NCBI GenBank assembly: GCA_022545805.1
Contig: JAKEIJ010000047.1
Coordinates: 1 to 7,066, forward strand
Source of the DNA: Nitrosotalea sp.
GTDB lineage: Archaea > Thermoproteota > Nitrososphaeria > Nitrososphaerales > Nitrosopumilaceae
Reading direction: 5' to 3'
DNA length: 7,066 nt
Shown: positions 4,117 to 7,066 of the stretch, one piece after another
Position numbering within the stretch: the first letter of the stretch is position 1
How the letters are laid out: the number at the start of each line of letters is the position of its first letter
Notes under the pieces: generated by a model
Told to the model about the DNA's origin: nothing
What the model saw: only the letters and a program-made list of their open reading frames with translations
Databases searched by the model: none
Program-made: the position numbers and the translations under genes

Positions 4117-5127
4117 GACTCCAGAGATTCTTAACTCAAAGCCGTCGTCTAACTTTCCTATACCGTATCTGCAGCCAGTCATCTTTGAAGCAACAAAAAG
4201 ATTTGTCTCCAGGTGTTTTGTTATTTGTTTTACTCGAAATACTGAAGTTTCTTTGATAAGAGATAATGGAACCACTAGCATGTCAGAAAGATTGAGATCT
4301 ACACCAAGGTTTGATTCGATGAATCTTTTGGCAACAGATTCCCCAAGTCCGTTCAAACTTTTTTGGTAGATACCATCAGAACCTGTAACAGAACCTGAAT
4401 CATGTGACAATATCAACATTGAGCAACCCTTGTCCAGTGCATTCTCTTCTTGGATTGTGATATTGCAATCAAATCCATTCTTTGCAAGAATGTTTCTTGC
4501 AGTATCTGTCTCTTTTTCTATTACCTCTCTTGGAATTTGAGAATAAGTACATGAGAGTCTTGCAACTTTGGTATCTCTCTTGAGAAGAGAGATTGGTCTT
4601 GGATTTTTGCTAGGCTGTATTTGGGTCTCAACAAGCCCGCCGCCTTTAGGATAATATCCACGTCTTTTGGTCTCTGAGATAAAATCAATTCCAATTCTTG
4701 AGAGTGCCTCTGAAAAAACATGTCTTGTGTAATCCCATGTAGGACTCCAAGGAACATCTGTTCCACCAATTATTGATAACTTCAAGCTGTTTTTCATAAG
4801 CGAAACAGCAGGAATCAATACTTGTAAAATAAGTGAAATGCTACCTGCAGTACCAATGTCTTCTTGAAGATCCAAGTCTAGTCCTTCCGAGGGAAAAAAC
4901 TTTAGCGAAGTTGAATTTACGTGAAGACCTTCTACTCTAGCTTGACAGATCTTTGACAAGATCTTTACTCCGAGCAAATGTTGTGGTCTAAGACCTGGAG
5001 CCTTTCTATTTTTTCTAATGTTTTCAATTTCAACTGGCTTGCCCATGATTGCAGATAACGTAACTGCACTTCGAATTATCTGTCCACCGCCCTCTCCCCA
5101 TCCACCATCTATTTTTATTGGTTCCAT
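4105..5127 (-). CDS. rtcA: RNA 3'-terminal phosphate cyclase RtcA
   Basis: A 340-residue protein, close to the 338 of E. coli RtcA. RtcA uses ATP to convert an RNA 3'-phosphate to a 2',3'-cyclic phosphate through a covalent His-AMP. Visible are GGWGEGGGQIIR at 8-19, RKAPGLRPQHL at 41-51, GTAGS at 92-96, GTDVPWSPTWDY at 122-133, KGGGLVE at 161-167, and KHLETNLF at 304-311, whose His305 matches the adenylated His309 of E. coli. The small insert domain falls at about 185-280. It should be cytosolic. The sequence fits archaeal RtcA rather than the eukaryotic Rcl1 group, which lacks the His. The ATG has GAGGT 4 nt upstream. It is divergent from nadM (69 nt apart) and convergent with the CopD-like gene (12-bp overlap). 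No rtcB is in the window. Confidence 0.95.
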   Translation of the reverse strand: MEPIKIDGGWGEGGGQIIRSAVTLSAIMGKPVEIENIRKNRKAPGLRPQHLLGVKILSKICQARVEGLHVNSTSLKFFPSEGLDLDLQEDIGTAGSISLILQVLIPAVSLMKNSLKLSIIGGTDVPWSPTWDYTRHVFSEALSRIGIDFISETKRRGYYPKGGGLVETQIQPSKNPRPISLLKRDTKVARLSCTYSQIPREVIEKETDTARNILAKNGFDCNITIQEENALDKGCSMLILSHDSGSVTGSDGIYQKSLNGLGESVAKRFIESNLGVDLNLSDMLVVPLSLIKETSVFRVKQITKHLETNLFVASKMTGCRYGIGKLDDGFELRISGVSDT

Positions 5128-5131
5128 GATT

Positions 5132-5136
5132 ACCTC
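5132..5136 (-). promoter_or_regulatory. Shine-Dalgarno-like GAGGT before rtcA
   Basis: GAGGT followed by AATC and the ATG is the only clear Shine-Dalgarno match I see before a gene in this window. The 4-nt gap is short. It implies that rtcA mRNA has a leader, which fits initiation from the TTTAAA at 5169-5174 (leader about 18 nt) better than from TTAATTAG at 5152-5159 (leader of 2-3 nt). Confidence 0.4.
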
Positions 5137-5165
5137 ATTTAATTTTGGAATCTAATTAATGATGG

Positions 5166-5174
5166 TTTTTTAAA
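5166..5174. promoter_or_regulatory. Shared TATA region between rtcA and nadM
   Basis: TTTTTTAAA on the plus strand is centred 26-27 nt before the nadM ATG, giving a leaderless nadM mRNA. Its TTTAAA core is palindromic, so on the minus strand it reads TTTAAAAAA and could also drive rtcA with a leader of about 18 nt carrying GAGGT. A second minus-strand candidate for rtcA, TTAATTAG, lies at 5152-5159. Confidence 0.5.
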
Positions 5175-5196
5175 CAAGCTAAACAAGATCTCAATA

Positions 5197-5694
5197 ATGG
5201 ATGGACTTCTAATTGGCAGATTCCAACCGTTTCACAAGGGACTTCTGGAAGCAGTAAAGATTGGATTGTCAAAAGTTGACAAACTATGGATTGGAATTGG
5301 AAGCTCAAACAAAAACAACGAAAAAAGAAATCCATTCACTGCAGATGAGAGAAAAGAAATGATTCTTTCATCACTTGATCCAAAGACTTTGGAACGTGTC
5401 AAGATATTTTTTGTACCAGATACAGGCGATCATGAAAAGTGGACTTATCATGTTGATTCCATCGTACCTCCATATGATGTCGTCTTTTCAAATGATGAAT
5501 TTACTTTAACACTATACAAAAAAAGAGGAAAAAACGTCTTTGAGCTTCCTCTATTGAGGAGAGATACAATATCTGGAACAAATATTCGAGAGATGATAAT
5601 AGCTGACAAAGACTGGCAAGATTTGGTTCCAGAAGGTACTAAACAAGTTCTCTTAAAAATAGATGCAAAAAATAGACTTTCTAAAATTCTTTAG
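5197..5694 (+). CDS. nadM: Nicotinamide-nucleotide adenylyltransferase, archaeal NadM type
   Basis: A 165-residue cytosolic nucleotidyltransferase that joins NMN (or the deamido form NaMN) with ATP to make NAD or its precursor, the central step of NAD synthesis. The nucleotide-binding motif GRFQPFHKG at 7-15 is the archaeal version of the HxGH signature, with His13 as key residue. GIGSS (33-37) and NPFTADERKEM (45-55) follow, and the C-terminal ISGTNIREM at 125-133 is the second ATP-binding signature. Length matches archaeal NadM (about 165-185). The start has a TATA-like box 26-27 nt upstream and no Shine-Dalgarno sequence, so translation is probably leaderless. It is divergent from rtcA and convergent with the small unknown gene 21 nt beyond its stop. 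FAD synthase-like relatives are possible in principle, but the motifs fit NadM well. Confidence 0.95.
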   Translation: MDGLLIGRFQPFHKGLLEAVKIGLSKVDKLWIGIGSSNKNNEKRNPFTADERKEMILSSLDPKTLERVKIFFVPDTGDHEKWTYHVDSIVPPYDVVFSNDEFTLTLYKKRGKNVFELPLLRRDTISGTNIREMIIADKDWQDLVPEGTKQVLLKIDAKNRLSKIL

Positions 5695-5715
5695 ATGTTT
5701 GTTAATGAAGACTAA

Positions 5716-5970
5716 CTAGCCCACATCGTGTATTTCTCCACCGAGATAGTTTCCATTTTCATCATATGCATAAAATACAGTAGCCACACTTGGATCAGAT
5801 GCATCTTTTGAAGCATTTCTAGTCATTTCTTTTGCTTTCTTTATTGCCTCGTCACGGTTGTCAAAATCAGCAACTACCCAATGACCTTCACCTGGGATCT
5901 CAAACTTGTCTATGCCAATGATACGAAATTTGCCTTTTGATGGTTTGAGTTCAGGAAAATCTCTAAACAC
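5716..5970 (-). CDS. Small protein of unknown function, GTG start
   Basis: I do not recognise this 84-residue family. The sequence looks like a genuine small folded domain: strand KFRIIGIDKFEIPGEG (14-29), strand HWVVADFDN (30-38), an amphipathic helix RDEAIKKAKEMTRNASK (39-55), then strand ATVFYAYDENGNYLGG (63-78). This is a compact beta-alpha-beta arrangement ending in a Y-D-x-N-G-N-Y-L-G-G hairpin. It has no signal peptide or membrane helix, and charged residues dominate, so it is likely cytosolic. The start is GTG; a TTAAAA box lies 26 nt upstream, and no in-frame ATG precedes it in the short open stretch. It is convergent with nadM and divergent from the aminotransferase gene. The coherent protein composition and well-placed promoter argue that it is real. 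Confidence 0.75.
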   Translation of the reverse strand: MFRDFPELKPSKGKFRIIGIDKFEIPGEGHWVVADFDNRDEAIKKAKEMTRNASKDASDPSVATVFYAYDENGNYLGGEIHDVG

Positions 5971-5992
5971 AAGATCATTGCATAGCCTACAG

Positions 5993-5999
5993 TTTTAAG
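5993..5999 (-). promoter_or_regulatory. TATA-like box of the 84-residue protein gene
   Basis: CTTAAAA on the minus strand is centred 26 nt before the GTG start and so supports both the start and leaderless transcription. Between this box and the aminotransferase promoter (6000-6093) I see no gene, hairpin or repeat. Confidence 0.5.
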
Positions 6000-6093
6000 A
6001 GTAATCACGTGGAATTTGACGATCCAAGCTAATCTCAAAACAAAATCATCTCGTTCTTAACCCAAAAACAAGGCAAACCTCTGCAGAACTTTA

Positions 6094-6105
6094 ATTATAA
6101 ATAAT
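6094..6105 (+). promoter_or_regulatory. TATA box of the aminotransferase gene
   Basis: A run of twelve A/T bases (ATTATAAATAAT) is the strongest TATA-like element in the window. It predicts initiation near 6124-6126, leaving a leader of about 24 nt to the ATG at 6149, or about 9 nt to an in-frame TTG at 6134. No Shine-Dalgarno match is visible in either. Confidence 0.5.
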
Positions 6106-6148
6106 GGTTCCCTTGCTTGCAATTTGAAGAAATTTGGAATATCTAGTC

Positions 6149-7066
6149 ATGTTGCCTGGACCAACAAATGTTCCAGAGCGAGTAACAAGAGCAATGTTTA
6201 CTCACATGATAAATCACAGAAGTAAAGACTTTGTAAAATTATACGTAGATACAATAGAAAAAAGCCAGAAAATTTTCGATACAACAAGCGATGTTGTTGC
6301 CCTTTCTGCATCAGGAACTGGTGCAGTCGAAGCTTCAGTTGTCAACATGGTAAAAAAAGGCGACAAGGTAATCATTCCAGTCAACGGAGAATTTAGCAGC
6401 AGATTGTCTACCATGCTCGAGTGGGCAGGAGCAAATGTAGTACGCCTCACAACACCATTTGGCCAGAACGCAACTTTTGATCAAGTAAAAGAGGCATTTG
6501 ACAACAACAAAGATGTCAAGGCATTCTATGTTGTATGGAACGAAACATCAACTGGTACCATGGTAAAGTATCTTGATAAAATTAAAGACCTTACAGCAAG
6601 GAACGACTCATTCTATGTTGTAGATGGTGTATCAATACTTGGAGGAGAAGAGTTCCATATGGACAAGTGGGGAGTAGACGTCTGTGTAACAGGCGCACAA
6701 AAAGCACTTGCAGCCCCACCAGGGATTTCACCAATCGCAGTCAGCCAAAAAGCAAAAAAACACATGATTGCAAATCCACCGCCGACATTTTACTTTAACA
6801 TGGCAAGATACTTCAAGTATTATGATGATTCCAAAGAAACTCCATTTACTCCAGCAATACCATTGCTATACGCATACAGAGAAGCACTTGATATTATTTT
6901 AGAAGAAGGAATTGACAATAGAATCAGAAGACACCGAGTCTGCTCTGATGCATTGTACAGTGGATTAAGTACAATGGGATTATCACCATTTGCAAAAGAG
7001 GATGCACGCTCTACAGTTGTAATTGCACTAAATTATCTGCAAGGATTAGATGACAAGATATTCCGA
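6149..7066 (+). CDS. Class V aminotransferase, alanine/serine-glyoxylate type (3' end cut off)
   Basis: The first 306 codons of a PLP-dependent fold-type I enzyme, open to the window edge; relatives are about 380-390 residues, so some 75-80 are missing. Numbered from the ATG: PGPTNVPERV at 3-12, INHRSKDF at 21-28, the cofactor-phosphate loop SASGTGAVEA at 53-62, NETSTG at 131-136, Asp159 in VVDG (contacts the pyridine nitrogen), and the Schiff-base Lys185 in TGAQKALAAPPG. These define the alanine-glyoxylate/serine-pyruvate/serine-glyoxylate group, which moves amino groups between alanine or serine and glyoxylate or pyruvate. The amino donor cannot be set from sequence. It should be cytosolic. 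The TTG at 6134 would add LEYLV before the ATG, and because relatives usually have several residues before the PGPT motif, that start is a serious alternative. The gene has its own strong TATA box. Confidence 0.9.
   Translation, partial: MLPGPTNVPERVTRAMFTHMINHRSKDFVKLYVDTIEKSQKIFDTTSDVVALSASGTGAVEASVVNMVKKGDKVIIPVNGEFSSRLSTMLEWAGANVVRLTTPFGQNATFDQVKEAFDNNKDVKAFYVVWNETSTGTMVKYLDKIKDLTARNDSFYVVDGVSILGGEEFHMDKWGVDVCVTGAQKALAAPPGISPIAVSQKAKKHMIANPPPTFYFNMARYFKYYDDSKETPFTPAIPLLYAYREALDIILEEGIDNRIRRHRVCSDALYSGLSTMGLSPFAKEDARSTVVIALNYLQGLDDKIFR

Noticed and set aside
4109..4769. Frames at 4109-4369 (plus) and 4521-4769 (minus) within rtcA
   Set aside because: rtcA is full length with all its motifs, so these are out-of-frame shadows.
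6001..6060. Possible box C/D RNA on the minus strand (GATGATT)
   Set aside because: The box C match is imperfect and there is no box D or internal C'/D' pair at suitable spacing.
6104..6127. Eight-codon upstream ORF (ATG to TGA) before the aminotransferase
   Set aside because: Its ATG overlaps the TATA box, so it would lie upstream of the predicted transcription start and not be in the mRNA.
6214..6450. Minus-strand frame within the aminotransferase gene
   Set aside because: It is antisense to the cofactor-binding region of a clear enzyme gene, with no promoter.
1..7066. Mobile element, prophage, CRISPR array or defence system
   Set aside because: No transposase, integrase, nuclease or helicase motifs, no repeat-spacer pattern and no long direct repeats were seen; tRNA genes are intact, with no duplicated 3' ends marking attachment sites.

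Overview
The window looks like a chromosomal segment of an ammonia-oxidising-type thaumarchaeon (Nitrososphaerota). The supports are archaeal NadM and RtcA, a pre-tRNA with a bulge-helix-bulge intron in its D-loop, a BluB-type enzyme in an archaeal setting, a secreted protein of the style common in this lineage, A+T-rich DNA, and TATA-like boxes about 26 nt before most start codons with almost no Shine-Dalgarno sites. The last point indicates mostly leaderless transcripts. Genus cannot be fixed from sequence alone.

Layout. 1-480: a small secreted protein gene with twin T-tracts after its stop. 483-1344: an intron-containing tRNA-Arg(CCT) and bluB (5,6-dimethylbenzimidazole synthase), both on the minus strand and separated by a hairpin plus T8. 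1415-1522: tRNA-Val(GAC). 1556-1638: no protein gene, but a minus-strand TATA box, a stem-closed RNA of about 50 nt and a T6 tract, which together look like an uncharacterised small RNA gene. 1699-2532 (minus): alpha/beta hydrolase of the non-heme haloperoxidase/esterase type. 2650-3048 (plus): PNPOx-like flavoprotein with a GTG start. 3045-3542 (minus): membrane-anchored LEA14/WHy-type protein with a TTG start. 3622-4116 (plus): CopD-like four-helix membrane protein. 4105-5127 (minus): RtcA. 5197-5694 (plus): NadM. 5716-5970 (minus): an 84-residue protein I do not recognise, with a GTG start. 6149-7066 (plus): class V aminotransferase of the alanine/serine-glyoxylate group, cut by the window end.

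The genes alternate in strand and almost every one carries its own promoter, so there is no convincing operon. Functionally they are a housekeeping mix: cofactor metabolism (BluB for the B12 lower ligand, NadM for NAD, PNPOx-like flavoprotein), RNA metabolism (RtcA, two tRNAs), amino-acid/glyoxylate metabolism and envelope proteins. Packing is tight: two convergent pairs overlap at their stops, divergent pairs share short promoter regions, and the tRNA-Arg TATA box lies across the bluB stop codon. No insertion sequence, CRISPR array, phage gene or attachment site was seen. The longest stretches without an assigned protein or tRNA gene are under 180 nt.
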